Part shown: positions 1-8,142 of the stretch, one piece after another
Position numbering within the stretch: the first letter of the stretch is position 1
Layout of the letters: every line of letters starts with the position of its first letter
NCBI GenBank assembly: GCA_963663285.2
Contig: CAXXNI010000002.1
Coordinates: 930,001 to 994,000, forward strand
Length of the DNA: 64,000 bases
From: CAXXOK01 sp963663285
GTDB lineage: Bacteria; Bacillota; Clostridia; Christensenellales; Aristaeellaceae
Direction of reading: 5' to 3'
Made by a program: the position numbers and the translations under genes
Notes under the pieces: generated by a model
Database searches by the model: none
What the model was told of the DNA's origin: nothing
Seen by the model: only the letters and a program-made list of their open reading frames with translations

Positions 1-822
1 CACGCCATTTTCGCTGATTTCAATATCCCGCGCAAACAAATCCGCATTGGCGCTGATGCCATAGGTAAGATAAGGTACCTTTAAATCATCCAATATGGCT
101 GCGGTTGTATCTTCATCGGCGTTTAGCGCTGCATTGAGCACCTGTCCTTCGATAAAGAAACGCTTTTTCGTTTCAAAATAGTTTTCCATCGTGTGGAAAT
201 AGTCCAGATGATCCTGTGAAAGGTTGGTATAACATGCCGCCTCAAACGTAAGACCATCAAGACGGCACATATCAATTGCGTGCGCGCTGACTTCCATACT
301 GACAGCCTGTACTCCGGCATCCACCATTTGGCGGAAACAGCGGTGAAGGTCAATCGGGTCCGGCGTCGTCAGGTTGCTGTGCAGGTGCTCGTCACCGATC
401 ATATTGCCGGTTGTGCCGATCAGGCCCATTTTATATCCGGCTTTTTCCATAATAGCCTTCACCAAATAGCTGGTTGTCGTTTTTCCCTTAGTTCCGGATA
501 CACCAATTAATTTTAGCTGGCGGGCCGGATGCCCAAAAAACGCGCCGGCAAGGTAAGCCATTGCAGAGCGAACATTTGATACCACAACCTGCGGTACAGT
601 ATATTGCGATAATGGATGTGAAACAATCAATGCTACACACCCGTTATCCAGAGCTTGCCCTGCAAACGCATGCGCGTCAAATTTTGCGCCGGATATACAG
701 AAGAACAAGCCTTTATCCGATTTTTCACGGCTATTGAGAATCAACGATCCAATTTCCACATCCATGTCGCCTTGGGTAGAAACGATCCCTGGAATATCTT
801 TAAGGAGTTCTCCGAGCAACAT
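1..822 (-). CDS. murE: MurE, UDP-MurNAc-tripeptide ligase (3' part missing)
   Basis: Cytoplasmic Mur ligase that adds the third residue (normally meso-diaminopimelate) to UDP-MurNAc-L-Ala-D-Glu in peptidoglycan precursor synthesis. The first 274 residues are present; the gene runs off the left edge. Visible are the P-loop GTKGKTTT at residues about 110-117, the TTPD motif and MEVSAHAI further on, all typical of MurE rather than MurC/D/F. The amino acid added cannot be judged because the C-terminal specificity domain is outside the window. Start ATG at 822 is preceded by GGAGG at 8 bases. It is the third gene of a reduced dcw cluster, 274 bases after the ftsL-like gene. Confidence 0.95.
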   Translation of the reverse strand, partial: MLLGELLKDIPGIVSTQGDMDVEIGSLILNSREKSDKGLFFCISGAKFDAHAFAGQALDNGCVALIVSHPLSQYTVPQVVVSNVRSAMAYLAGAFFGHPARQLKLIGVSGTKGKTTTSYLVKAIMEKAGYKMGLIGTTGNMIGDEHLHSNLTTPDPIDLHRCFRQMVDAGVQAVSMEVSAHAIDMCRLDGLTFEAACYTNLSQDHLDYFHTMENYFETKKRFFIEGQVLNAALNADEDTTAAILDDLKVPYLTYGISANADLFARDIEISENGV

Positions 823-1096
823 AAAGCCAGCCTCCAAATAGAATGCTATGAGTATTGCGGATGAATCCACCGGATATACCCACGCTCTCCTTTGCACCCC
901 GCCCTATAAGCATAAGCCTTTGCGGAGTTTGCGCCGTTAAATGAGAAAAACCTCTTCCGAACAGCGCTGGCTTCCCCGGAAGATAACCGTTTCCAATGCT
1001 GTTTGTTTCTTTTACGGCTTATATAAAGTAGCACATCTCCTTCAATTTGTCCAGTTCCCATTAGAAACGGCGCTTGTTTTCGCTGCAGTCTATTAT
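823..1096. other. Spacer between ftsL-like gene and murE
   Basis: This 274-base gap sits where Firmicutes normally carry a class B penicillin-binding protein gene (pbpB/spoVD, about 2 kb). I see no PBP motif in any frame. A 71-codon minus-strand frame is open at 846-1061 but has no ribosome binding site in front and no recognisable family. No convincing terminator is present, so murE may be read through from mraZ. Confidence 0.5.
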
Positions 1097-1699
1097 TTAT
1101 TCTGTCCCGCTGGAATAGCTATTCACATCGGCGGATGCGCTCACAAATGTGCTGCTTTCGCTCGGGCGTGTGTCAACAGCTGTTAAATGAATTGCCTGCG
1201 TAGAACTTGCGGGGATCATACCCAAATCCTGCGCAGCGGCATAGCATATGGTCGCAGAATCAGATGCTTCATCAATCCTGGCTTGTATGCCTTCGTTTTC
1301 CGTTTGTATGCTTGTTATCGTTTGCTGCATTTCCTGCAGGTTGCGGATACGTTGTGTCAGCATGCCCTGCTGCACCAGTAGAACCAATGCGAAAAAAACG
1401 GCGACCGAGAACGTCAGCAATACCGCATAACGCAGCTGCATCCAAATCCCTTTTTCTTTTTTACGTGCTTGTACTGCGGCATGCATTTTAGCAAATTCAA
1501 GATCAAGGCGCTGCGCTTCCATACGCATTGCCTGCGTCCGTCCCGCCCTGCGGCCATCGCTGCGCAACATACCGGTATCCGGGTCTACATCGCCGCCGGG
1601 CAGATAAACCGAAGAGCGGACATGAAATCGATCTGTCGGCTGAAAATTCTGATATAAATACTCTTGATTGGACGGGTAAACCATTCCGACTTGTGACAT
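1097..1699 (-). CDS. ftsL: FtsL/DivIC-like septum protein
   Basis: Predicted bitopic cell-division protein of the FtsL/DivIC type, 200 residues. A charged cytoplasmic part of about 125 residues is followed by one membrane segment (residues about 127-147, rich in V, F, A and L), then a coiled-coil stretch (QRIRNLQEMQQTITSIQ and following). After this comes a DLGMI motif, which in this family marks the end of the periplasmic coiled coil, and a polar Ser/Thr-rich tail. ATG at 1699 has AAAGGAGGG 9 bases upstream. It lies 32 bases after mraZ and before murE, which supports the dcw assignment. The N-terminal cytoplasmic part is longer than in most FtsL. The family is poorly conserved, so the name rests on topology and context. 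Confidence 0.7.
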   Translation of the reverse strand: MSQVGMVYPSNQEYLYQNFQPTDRFHVRSSVYLPGGDVDPDTGMLRSDGRRAGRTQAMRMEAQRLDLEFAKMHAAVQARKKEKGIWMQLRYAVLLTFSVAVFFALVLLVQQGMLTQRIRNLQEMQQTITSIQTENEGIQARIDEASDSATICYAAAQDLGMIPASSTQAIHLTAVDTRPSESSTFVSASADVNSYSSGTE

Positions 1700-1731
1700 G
1701 TTCCAAAACCCTCCTTTATCCGGAATTGCCG

Positions 1732-2241
1732 CTAGGAGTCGCTTAGCTCATTGCCCATCTCTTCCAGCAGCTCGTCTTTCTTAGCCATAAATTCAAGATC
1801 AGCTTCATCCGCTTTCACAGCATCCACAATGCGTACGTGATTGTATCCGCCGCTGATTTCCAGTTCCTTTGCATCTTGCAACATGCGTTGACGCAGTTTC
1901 GGGGGTAACAGCAAACGTCCTTGCGTATCCGCTTGCATCGAGCGGTAACTGAGTTTGTAAAATTGCATGGTATAGTTCTGCACCAGTGGTTTGCGCTGAT
2001 TCATGGCGCTCAGTTCTTCCAAAATCCGGTCGAACACTTCATCTGGATAAAGCGCAATGCCGTTGAAGTCCCGTGTCGGACCTAGCGTAAAAGTCTCCCC
2101 CAACGCATCACGGTATGCGGTTGGAATTATAATTCTGCCTTTAGCATCAATCGAATGAGCATAGCTGCCGAAAAAAGCAAACTTAGGTTTATCAGCGGGG
2201 TTAGGCATAGAAGAACTTATCATATTCTCGGAATCATCCAA
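1732..2241 (-). CDS. mraZ: MraZ transcriptional regulator
   Basis: DNA-binding protein of the MraZ family (two SpoVT-AbrB-like swapped-hairpin domains), the usual first gene and autoregulator of the dcw cluster. Length is 169 residues versus about 145 in typical members; the extra residues are an N-terminal extension and a C-terminal acidic end. The two repeats are visible as SIDAKGRIIIPTAYRD and ADTQGRLLLPPKLRQ. The start is TTG at 2241, chosen because GGGAGGGG lies 6-7 bases in front; an ATG at 2223 is an alternative without a site. MraZ boxes and a promoter lie directly upstream. rsmH, the usual next gene, is missing. Confidence 0.93.
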   Translation of the reverse strand: MDDSENMISSSMPNPADKPKFAFFGSYAHSIDAKGRIIIPTAYRDALGETFTLGPTRDFNGIALYPDEVFDRILEELSAMNQRKPLVQNYTMQFYKLSYRSMQADTQGRLLLPPKLRQRMLQDAKELEISGGYNHVRIVDAVKADEADLEFMAKKDELLEEMGNELSDS

Positions 2242-2257
2242 GTTCTTCCCCTCCCAT

Positions 2258-2313
2258 CTCCACTTTCCGCCACTCTATGGTCTATAAAACCATTATGTTC
2301 CACTTTCCTCCAC
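2258..2313 (-). promoter_or_regulatory. MraZ-type operator boxes
   Basis: On the minus strand two copies of TGGNGGAAAGTGGA-like sequence occur at 2298-2313 and 2258-2273. Each consists of TGGNN pentamers five bases apart, the arrangement known for MraZ operators. The upstream copy lies between the -35 and -10 of the mraZ promoter, as expected for autorepression. Confidence 0.7.
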
Positions 2314-2321
2314 GTCGTCAA
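2292..2321 (-). promoter_or_regulatory. mraZ promoter
   Basis: TTGACG (2316-2321) and CATAAT (2292-2297) are 18 bases apart, reading leftwards into mraZ about 50 bases downstream. The spacer holds an MraZ-type box. Confidence 0.6.
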
Positions 2322-2402
2322 GCAAACATATATTCTATTTGGAACTTTTTTTCAATAAATACGTAGAATTATGAAAACAGGGAGTTATTTTCCCTTTTTC
2401 TT

Positions 2403-2452
2403 ATAAGTAACGAAAAGCGGATTGCAAATGCAATCCGCTTTTCGTTACTTAT
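2403..2452 (-). terminator. Long perfect hairpin after the phosphoesterase gene
   Basis: A perfect 23-bp inverted repeat with a 4-base loop (2403-2425 and 2430-2452) lies 14 bases after the stop of the phosphoesterase gene. The inner part (AAAAGCGG ... CCGCTTTT) looks like a bidirectional intrinsic terminator, but no clean T tract follows the outer stem. Confidence 0.6.
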
Positions 2453-2466
2453 CTGGATGTGAAAAT

Positions 2467-3186
2467 TTAGTTCATATCAACAACTGGACCGTTATCATCC
2501 CATATTTTTACGGGCGAAAAACCAATAGCGTCACAGGAAACCAGTCTGTATAATACCCCGTTGCGCTTACCCGAAAACCCGCTGCGTATTCCTGCGCCAT
2601 GCAGATGCCCGTATACACACATTGTGACTTTATACTTCTCCAACAGGGCTGACATTTCCGTATCCGGATAATCAGACAACATAGGCGGGAAATGCGTCAT
2701 GGCTATGATCGGCTGCGCATGCTTTACCGCACTTTCCAGCGCCATCTCCAACCGCATCAATTCCCTGCGGTAAATCTTTGCTTCATTTGCGTCCAGAGGA
2801 TTTTGCTCCGTCGGGAAAGTCCAGCTGCGCGTACCGCAAATGGCTACCCCGTCAAGCGCAATAGAATCGTTTTGCAATGCAAACATTCCCGCTGGTAAAA
2901 ACGATCGTAATTTGGATATTGAGCTCCACCAGTAATCATGGTTTCCACGCAATAGCACCTTTTGCCCCGGCAGTTGAGCAATTGTATTCAAATCTGTTTT
3001 CGCATCCTCAAACTGCATCGCCCAGCTTATATCCCCCGGGATCAATACCGTATCTTCCGGTTGGATGGAAGATAGCCAATGTTCACGGATAATATCCATA
3101 TGGCGTTCCCAATGACTGCCAAAAACGTCCATTGGTTTTTCACTGTTCCCGGGTAAATGCAGGTCGCCGATTGCAAAAACCGCCAT
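2467..3186 (-). CDS. Calcineurin-like metallophosphoesterase
   Basis: 239-residue cytoplasmic protein of the calcineurin-like phosphoesterase superfamily. All dimetal motifs are visible in order: GDLH near residue 7, GDISW near 51, GRGNHD-type RGNHDYW near 80, THFPP near 165 and GHLHG near 193. It is of the short bacterial type with no added domain, no signal peptide and no membrane segment. The substrate cannot be read from the sequence; relatives are usually annotated only as phosphohydrolases. ATG at 3186 has GAGG 6 bases upstream. The zinc-ribbon gene precedes it by 73 bases in the same direction, so the two may be cotranscribed. Confidence 0.88.
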   Translation of the reverse strand: MAVFAIGDLHLPGNSEKPMDVFGSHWERHMDIIREHWLSSIQPEDTVLIPGDISWAMQFEDAKTDLNTIAQLPGQKVLLRGNHDYWWSSISKLRSFLPAGMFALQNDSIALDGVAICGTRSWTFPTEQNPLDANEAKIYRRELMRLEMALESAVKHAQPIIAMTHFPPMLSDYPDTEMSALLEKYKVTMCVYGHLHGAGIRSGFSGKRNGVLYRLVSCDAIGFSPVKIWDDNGPVVDMN

Positions 3187-3259
3187 TGGATACCTCGCTC
3201 TCCATATCCGGCATTCATTACATATTGCTCATTAGGTTTGTTTGGATGAAAGCTGCTTG

Positions 3260-3676
3260 TCAGCGGCTTTGCTCATCATTGTCATCTTCATCGTCATCGT
3301 TTTGCTCGTCCTCAATAACGCTTTCCAACGACAACTCACTTTCAATTTCACCGTATTCATTTTCCGGAATATCTTCATGTTCCTGCGGAATGATTTCATC
3401 CATCGTGCTTACAGAGTTGAGCTCAATTGCACTATCATCCACCGTTTCATGATCATCGTCATCCGAATCATCTTCGGATGAGGTGTGCTGCATCTCTTTC
3501 CAGCAGCTAAGGCACACGTCTTTCCCCGGTAACGCCGGCGCAGCGTTACACACCGAGCAAAGCTCCATATCCTCTTGGTTTTGCTCGCCTTTCAACTCCC
3601 GGAAACAAACCTTGCAGTATTTTTCGCCTTCCTGAATGTAATTCAGCTCGCAACGCGGACATTTAACAAGCTTCAT
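3260..3676 (-). CDS. Small zinc-ribbon protein with acidic tail
   Basis: 138-residue protein of unknown function. The N-terminal 60 residues hold four Cys pairs (CPRC, CKVC, CSVC, CLSC) arranged as two zinc ribbons. The rest is a strongly acidic low-complexity tail (Asp/Glu/Ser runs). An upstream in-frame start at 3706 exists, but ATG at 3676 is chosen because GGGAG stands 9 bases in front and the protein then begins right before the first zinc ribbon. Such architecture suggests a nucleic-acid or protein adaptor; that is inference only. A promoter lies about 270 bases upstream, leaving a long untranslated leader. Confidence 0.75.
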   Translation of the reverse strand: MKLVKCPRCELNYIQEGEKYCKVCFRELKGEQNQEDMELCSVCNAAPALPGKDVCLSCWKEMQHTSSEDDSDDDDHETVDDSAIELNSVSTMDEIIPQEHEDIPENEYGEIESELSLESVIEDEQNDDDEDDNDEQSR

Positions 3677-4094
3677 ATGAAAGAACTCCCTTCCCGGATC
3701 CTTCAATTCGTGGCGTTCCGTCGGCTGTAAGAACGAGCGACGCGGCTTCCTGAAGGGAATGCCTTTGTGGCTTTGCCTTCCTCGACAAACGGATCATCAA
3801 CACGTTGGGATGTGCCACTGCTGCGGCGCAACGAAAAACAGATACGACAGGCCTTAAATGCTGCTTTACAAAAACGTTTAAATATAAAGCATATGCGGAC
3901 CTATCCGTTTTACCGTAACGGTTACACTCTCCACAGGCTGTGATTATACTACGGTTACATTGCACGCGCAAGAGAATTTTGAAAAACAAATGATTTTTCT
4001 GCCGATCATCGCCACAAAGAAAATACCGAATCATGCGAATACCGCTTGATCCGGCAAAAATTGATGATAATTATTTTATAGGCATTCTATCTTT
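3677..4094 (-). other. 418-base spacer with promoter and long leader
   Basis: No convincing gene lies here. The minus strand carries a good promoter at 3943-3971, so the zinc-ribbon mRNA would start with a leader of about 260 bases. Local hairpins are possible, such as GGC-TTCC / GGAAGCC near 3750. I do not recognise any known riboswitch, T-box or 6S/tmRNA/RNase P signature. A 123-codon open frame at 3663-4034 starts upstream of the promoter and is not credible. Confidence 0.5.
3943..3971 (-). promoter_or_regulatory. Promoter upstream of zinc-ribbon gene
   Basis: TTGCGC (3966-3971), a 17-base spacer and a perfect TATAAT (3943-3948) read towards the zinc-ribbon gene. Confidence 0.6.
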
Positions 4095-5687
4095 TTACTT
4101 CACGTGTACCAATCCTTCGTTCCGGTAAAAATATCCTGACCAATACACTTCGCTTGTAAAAGCACCTAATGGATTCCCGTTTACAAAAAAGCATATTTTA
4201 TTTGCCCGTTCATCGCAAAGCAATGTGTTTACAATTGCATAGGCAAGCAGGCGATCCTGCTGCGATGTTATGCCATCCCCTGCCTGTAAAAACATATCGG
4301 ATAGGTTTATCGCTAATGTTTTGTTTTGCAGGGATATACCCAAAATATCAGCATCTGTCAGCAAACCCGCAGGCAGTACCGGATTTGTCTTGGTAACGCT
4401 ATCCTCCGCATTTGGCCCTTGAAACAGCTCCAGCAGCAGCGCGCGTGGGTTTGTTCTTAGGTAATATGGAATTGGCCGTTGTACGCGAACAAGCGCTGTG
4501 TTATCGCTATTGGCAAAATACAAAGAACACTCATCCATGAGCAGCGAAGCATAGTTAGCGCGCCGCTGAATGCCATTTTCAAACATAATGCCAGATGTTG
4601 CACCAAGCATAACATGCTCAACCCGTTCAGCTCCAATATAAGTTTCTATTCCCGTAACATTCGGTATAAAGGTGCTCAACGAATAAGCGATAGCCCCTAA
4701 ACAACTGGCGCGCGAAACACCCATTGTTCTAAGCATATCATCCAATGAAGCATCAAAATGGAGCGAAATCATTTTACCATCGCCGTTATCCGGTTCTTCA
4801 ACACGAGGCGTTTCTACAAGCAACCCGGAAAGAAGCGGAAGTGTTGGCGAACCGGTCACCATTACCGGGCCTTCTGACAGCTCCTCTAATATTTTGATAA
4901 CCATATCGGATGGGCGCTGGCTTCCAAACGTAATGTTTCTAGCTTCTGCCATCATACCATTAATAGCAGACAGCGGAAAATAAAGCGTTGCAGTCGTGCT
5001 CAACTTTTTCTCGGTGGGATCGTCCCCTGTTTCCACTCTTTGGGACAATTTCTGTTCAAATATCGCGCCAATGTCGCTAACCATACTTCTGGTTAAAGAT
5101 CCTGCCGGAAGGGTGGAACCAATATCCAGCCCCATTGGGCGGTCCATAACGAGTATATTAACATAATGGATATTCCCAATTTCCGTAAGGGTATTGGCGA
5201 TAGCCTGCCCGCAAATATACAACTCTTTGCGGCTCAGCTGCAGTGCGGACGCCGCGAGGTTAACCGTTGCCACATCCCCGCTGATTTCTACCGGGTTTGC
5301 CCCATACAGCGACAATTTCACACCGCCGCCCATCGCGCTTGCTACGCCGTTACCAGTATGGTTGAGCAGGCTGCGTATAACACTTTCTGTATCAAGCCGG
5401 GTTGCCGAACAATTAACCGGGGCGCTGAGCGATACCAGACTGCTGCCATCAAAACGGGGCAAGTAAAACGTAGCATCTTTGGTGAATTCCAGCATCGCAT
5501 CCCCAATGGGCGCCGCTTCTGCAACAGCAACGTCCGGAAGCGCAGAACCGCTCTCTTCCCGAAGGGGAACACCGCTATCCGTACAAGCAGTAAATATGAG
5601 GAGTGCCGCGCAGAGCATACACGCAAACATTACTCGCTTGCTTTTTATTTTGCTTACAACCAATGGGATTTTATTATTTCGCATCAT
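4095..5687 (-). CDS. Lipoprotein with three GerMN-like domains
   Basis: 530-residue exported lipoprotein. The N-terminus has basic residues, a hydrophobic stretch and a lipobox-like LIFTAC with the Cys near residue 35. Three repeats of the GerMN (Germane) fold follow, at about 70-195, 230-355 and 385-525. Each begins with an A-T-x-Y-x-P / Y-Y-L strand, has a V-I-x-x-L-L/LLELFQGP helix and ends in a SLxxxTLAINL-type strand followed by a helix. GerMN domains occur in spore germination lipoprotein GerM and in the N-terminal part of actinobacterial LpqB. The gene overlaps the end of the upstream GerMN gene by 4 bases (translational coupling) and is last in an operon with a two-component system. 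A role in envelope sensing or spore-cortex assembly is possible; ligand unknown. Confidence 0.8.
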   Translation of the reverse strand: MMRNNKIPLVVSKIKSKRVMFACMLCAALLIFTACTDSGVPLREESGSALPDVAVAEAAPIGDAMLEFTKDATFYLPRFDGSSLVSLSAPVNCSATRLDTESVIRSLLNHTGNGVASAMGGGVKLSLYGANPVEISGDVATVNLAASALQLSRKELYICGQAIANTLTEIGNIHYVNILVMDRPMGLDIGSTLPAGSLTRSMVSDIGAIFEQKLSQRVETGDDPTEKKLSTTATLYFPLSAINGMMAEARNITFGSQRPSDMVIKILEELSEGPVMVTGSPTLPLLSGLLVETPRVEEPDNGDGKMISLHFDASLDDMLRTMGVSRASCLGAIAYSLSTFIPNVTGIETYIGAERVEHVMLGATSGIMFENGIQRRANYASLLMDECSLYFANSDNTALVRVQRPIPYYLRTNPRALLLELFQGPNAEDSVTKTNPVLPAGLLTDADILGISLQNKTLAINLSDMFLQAGDGITSQQDRLLAYAIVNTLLCDERANKICFFVNGNPLGAFTSEVYWSGYFYRNEGLVHVK

Positions 5688-6655
5688 CGCATCATCATTT
5701 CCTGCAGTCGATCATAGCTCAGTTTCCAAACACCGTTTTCCCGCATAAGCAGTATAGGATACGCCTTAATCTCTTTTGAACCGTCTGACGAAAGCAATTT
5801 TATTCCAGCTGTGATGGTAGCCGCTTGTCCGTTGTTTGCCACACTGCCGCTGCTAACCGTAAACGTGTCTAAGGATGCCGCCAGAGAGAGCGTTTCTGCA
5901 AATGAAGCCTGTGATGGCCGCCCTTCCAAAGCCATATAGAGATATAAGGTCTCATAATCATGTTCCTGCCAAGCTGTCAGGATTCTTTTTGCTGTATTGG
6001 CTGGAGTAAGCAGCAGGCTCTCATCCCGTACGATTGGGTCGCTTAACCCCGTTGAACCATTGAGAAAATAACTGTTATCCAGGCGCAGGCTCGCTTGAAC
6101 TTCATCGCTTTTATGAATCATCATCTGCACGCCTGTATAAGGATTGTTTTCCGTTACAGATGCAACGATGCTTTGGACAATCAATTTTCTAAGAACGGGC
6201 GCTTCGTTTATCCAATTCTCGTTTTCAGCCCAGCCATCCGGGATATCGTCATATAGAAAATCTTCGTTAAGCGTAACAAATAAAATGTCGTCTGGGGAAA
6301 CCACGCTCTCCACCTGTGTGGCGGCGGGCAATAATCTTCGCAGGTCCGTATGGCCTGCACTGGGGCCATCAACAAGAGCCTGTACAATCGCATATTCCAG
6401 GCTTTCATCCTGCGGTACTGTCAGCGTACGCATTTCCGGCGCAAGCATAGGCTCGTCCAAATACCGGAAGTATAACGTTACCGAGACCACATCCGCATTG
6501 TTTTGATCCGCTGACGCCGCGGTAACATTCATCGCCAGTCCCGGTACGGCAGTCGTTTCATTTTTCAGTAACGGGTCTGCCGTTTGCGATACACAGCCGC
6601 TAAGGAGAAAAAGCATTGTGCACAGCAACAGGATAGCCAGTATTCTTCGCTTCAT
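5684..6655 (-). CDS. GerMN-domain lipoprotein
   Basis: 323-residue lipoprotein. The signal peptide ends in a clear lipobox LLSGC (Cys near residue 21). One GerMN domain spans about residues 55-185 (VTLYFRY ... ALVDGPSAG ... ILFVTLNEDF). A C-terminal domain of about 110 residues (TPANTAKRIL onward) resembles small NTF2-like lipoprotein domains, which is inference. ATG at 6655 has GGGGG 6 bases upstream. It lies 11 bases after the histidine kinase gene and overlaps the following triple-GerMN gene. The pair therefore forms a coexpressed outer-surface module of the two-component operon, comparable to LpqB next to MtrAB. Confidence 0.82.
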   Translation of the reverse strand: MKRRILAILLLCTMLFLLSGCVSQTADPLLKNETTAVPGLAMNVTAASADQNNADVVSVTLYFRYLDEPMLAPEMRTLTVPQDESLEYAIVQALVDGPSAGHTDLRRLLPAATQVESVVSPDDILFVTLNEDFLYDDIPDGWAENENWINEAPVLRKLIVQSIVASVTENNPYTGVQMMIHKSDEVQASLRLDNSYFLNGSTGLSDPIVRDESLLLTPANTAKRILTAWQEHDYETLYLYMALEGRPSQASFAETLSLAASLDTFTVSSGSVANNGQAATITAGIKLLSSDGSKEIKAYPILLMRENGVWKLSYDRLQEMMMR

Positions 6656-6666
6656 GCTCTTCCCCC

Positions 6667-8142
6667 TTATCCTTGATGAATTGGCAATTCGACAGTGAAT
6701 GTGGAACCTTTCCCTTCTTCACTCTGCACCGAAATCGTACCCCCATGCATCAGCACAAGTTGGTTGACGATGCTAAGCCCAAGACCCGTACCCCCTGTAT
6801 CACGGCTACGTGCCTTATCCACCCGGTAAAAACGGTCGAAGATGTGGGGCTGATCTTCTTTGGGAATTCCCGGTCCATTATCAGCGACGCTGAGAATTGC
6901 ATCGCGGCCGGAACGGATCAACCGTACACGGATCAAGCCGCCTTCGGGCGTATATTTTATAGCATTGTCCATTATGTTGTATACCACTTGTGTCAGCTTT
7001 GCACAATCGGCATACATTTCACAGCTGTCCGAGATATGCAGTTTAATCTCCTGATGCCGTTTCTCCGCCACCATCGCTAAACGATGGGTAACGTCGGACA
7101 CGACATCCGCAAACTTGAAGGTTTCTCTTTGCAGGCGCATACTCTTACTGTCCATGCTGACCAGTGTTAACAGATCACTGATAATCAGGTTCAAACGGTT
7201 GATCTCCCGGTTTACATCCGAGAGGAATTCGGTACGAACCTCTGCATCCATATCCGGCTGATAGATGATGTTTTCCAATAGAATCTTCATCGTTGCCAAA
7301 GGCGTTTTCAGCTCATGACTGGCATTGGATACGAACTGGTTACGGCTTTTATCCAGCAACTCCAGTTTCTCCGACATAATGTTGAATGTATCCGCCAATT
7401 TCCGCAGTTCTCCGCTGCCTTTCGCCGGTACCCGCACAGATAAGTCACCGTGCCCCATACGCTGAATACCGCGTGTCAGCGTAATAATCGGTTTGGTAAT
7501 CACACGCGAAATGATAAGGGCAATCAGCATAGCGACAACAGCCGCAATGATGAAATACATCGCCATACGGTTTTGCAAAGCAATTAAACGTTGCATCATA
7601 TCTTGTATTTGAGACGAAAAAAGCATAATGCCAATCGTTGTTCCATTTTGCACCATCGCCGCTGTGCAATACCCTACCCATTGAGCGTTTTCATCCAGCG
7701 GCGTTAAAAAAGACAGGATCGTTATGGTTTGCTGCGATCCCAGCTGGTGCACGCCATAATCAACTGTTTTTTCCTGGTTGAGTATCGTAACCACTTCCGG
7801 CAATTCTATCCGCGAACCGTTTAACTCGGAATAGCTGTCGGCCTGCACTTTTCCGTTTACATCCAGCACCATCAGGCGGCCGCCCAGTTCGCCGCCGGAT
7901 GCAGTAAGCAGGGTCTGCAGTTCGTCCATTTGCGCATCGGCAAACAGCGGCGCTGCTTCCACCGCCAATTTCTCCGTATTTGCTTGATCCTGCGTGCGCC
8001 GATCCGCGAATAAATAATCGCCCACCAAGCCTATCAACGATGTGGCAACCGCATAGTAGCTCACACCAACGACCAGCAGGAAGGCGAGTACGATTTTCCA
8101 ACGGATGGAGGCAAACGGATTCTTAATCTTTATCGGTGAAAT
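6667..8142 (-). CDS. Sensor histidine kinase (start uncertain)
   Basis: Membrane histidine kinase of the HisKA/HATPase_c type. Order: first membrane segment (IVLAFLLVVGVSYYAVA), extracellular sensor of about 150 residues, second membrane segment (YFIIAAVVAMLIALIIS), HAMP, phospho-acceptor SHELKTP (His near residue 276 from the start used here), then N box, DNGPGIP and GTGLGLSI. The start is a problem: the frame stays open to an ATG at 8307, but that would run 185 bases into the response regulator gene, and no ATG, GTG or TTG lies at the junction. The coordinate given is an ATT codon with GGGGAG 9 bases upstream; a GTG inside the first membrane segment is the other option. Its partner is the adjacent response regulator; the distal genes encode GerMN lipoproteins. 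Confidence 0.85.
   Translation of the reverse strand: MSPIKIKNPFASIRWKIVLAFLLVVGVSYYAVATSLIGLVGDYLFADRRTQDQANTEKLAVEAAPLFADAQMDELQTLLTASGGELGGRLMVLDVNGKVQADSYSELNGSRIELPEVVTILNQEKTVDYGVHQLGSQQTITILSFLTPLDENAQWVGYCTAAMVQNGTTIGIMLFSSQIQDMMQRLIALQNRMAMYFIIAAVVAMLIALIISRVITKPIITLTRGIQRMGHGDLSVRVPAKGSGELRKLADTFNIMSEKLELLDKSRNQFVSNASHELKTPLATMKILLENIIYQPDMDAEVRTEFLSDVNREINRLNLIISDLLTLVSMDSKSMRLQRETFKFADVVSDVTHRLAMVAEKRHQEIKLHISDSCEMYADCAKLTQVVYNIMDNAIKYTPEGGLIRVRLIRSGRDAILSVADNGPGIPKEDQPHIFDRFYRVDKARSRDTGGTGLGLSIVNQLVLMHGGTISVQSEEGKGSTFTVELPIHQG

Noticed and set aside
846..1061. 71-codon minus-strand open frame between ftsL-like and murE
   Set aside because: No ribosome binding site, no recognisable domain; probably chance in the spacer.
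3663..4034. 123-codon minus-strand open frame before the zinc-ribbon gene
   Set aside because: It starts upstream of a clear promoter, lacks a ribosome binding site and has an uneven, Cys/Arg-rich composition with no family pattern.
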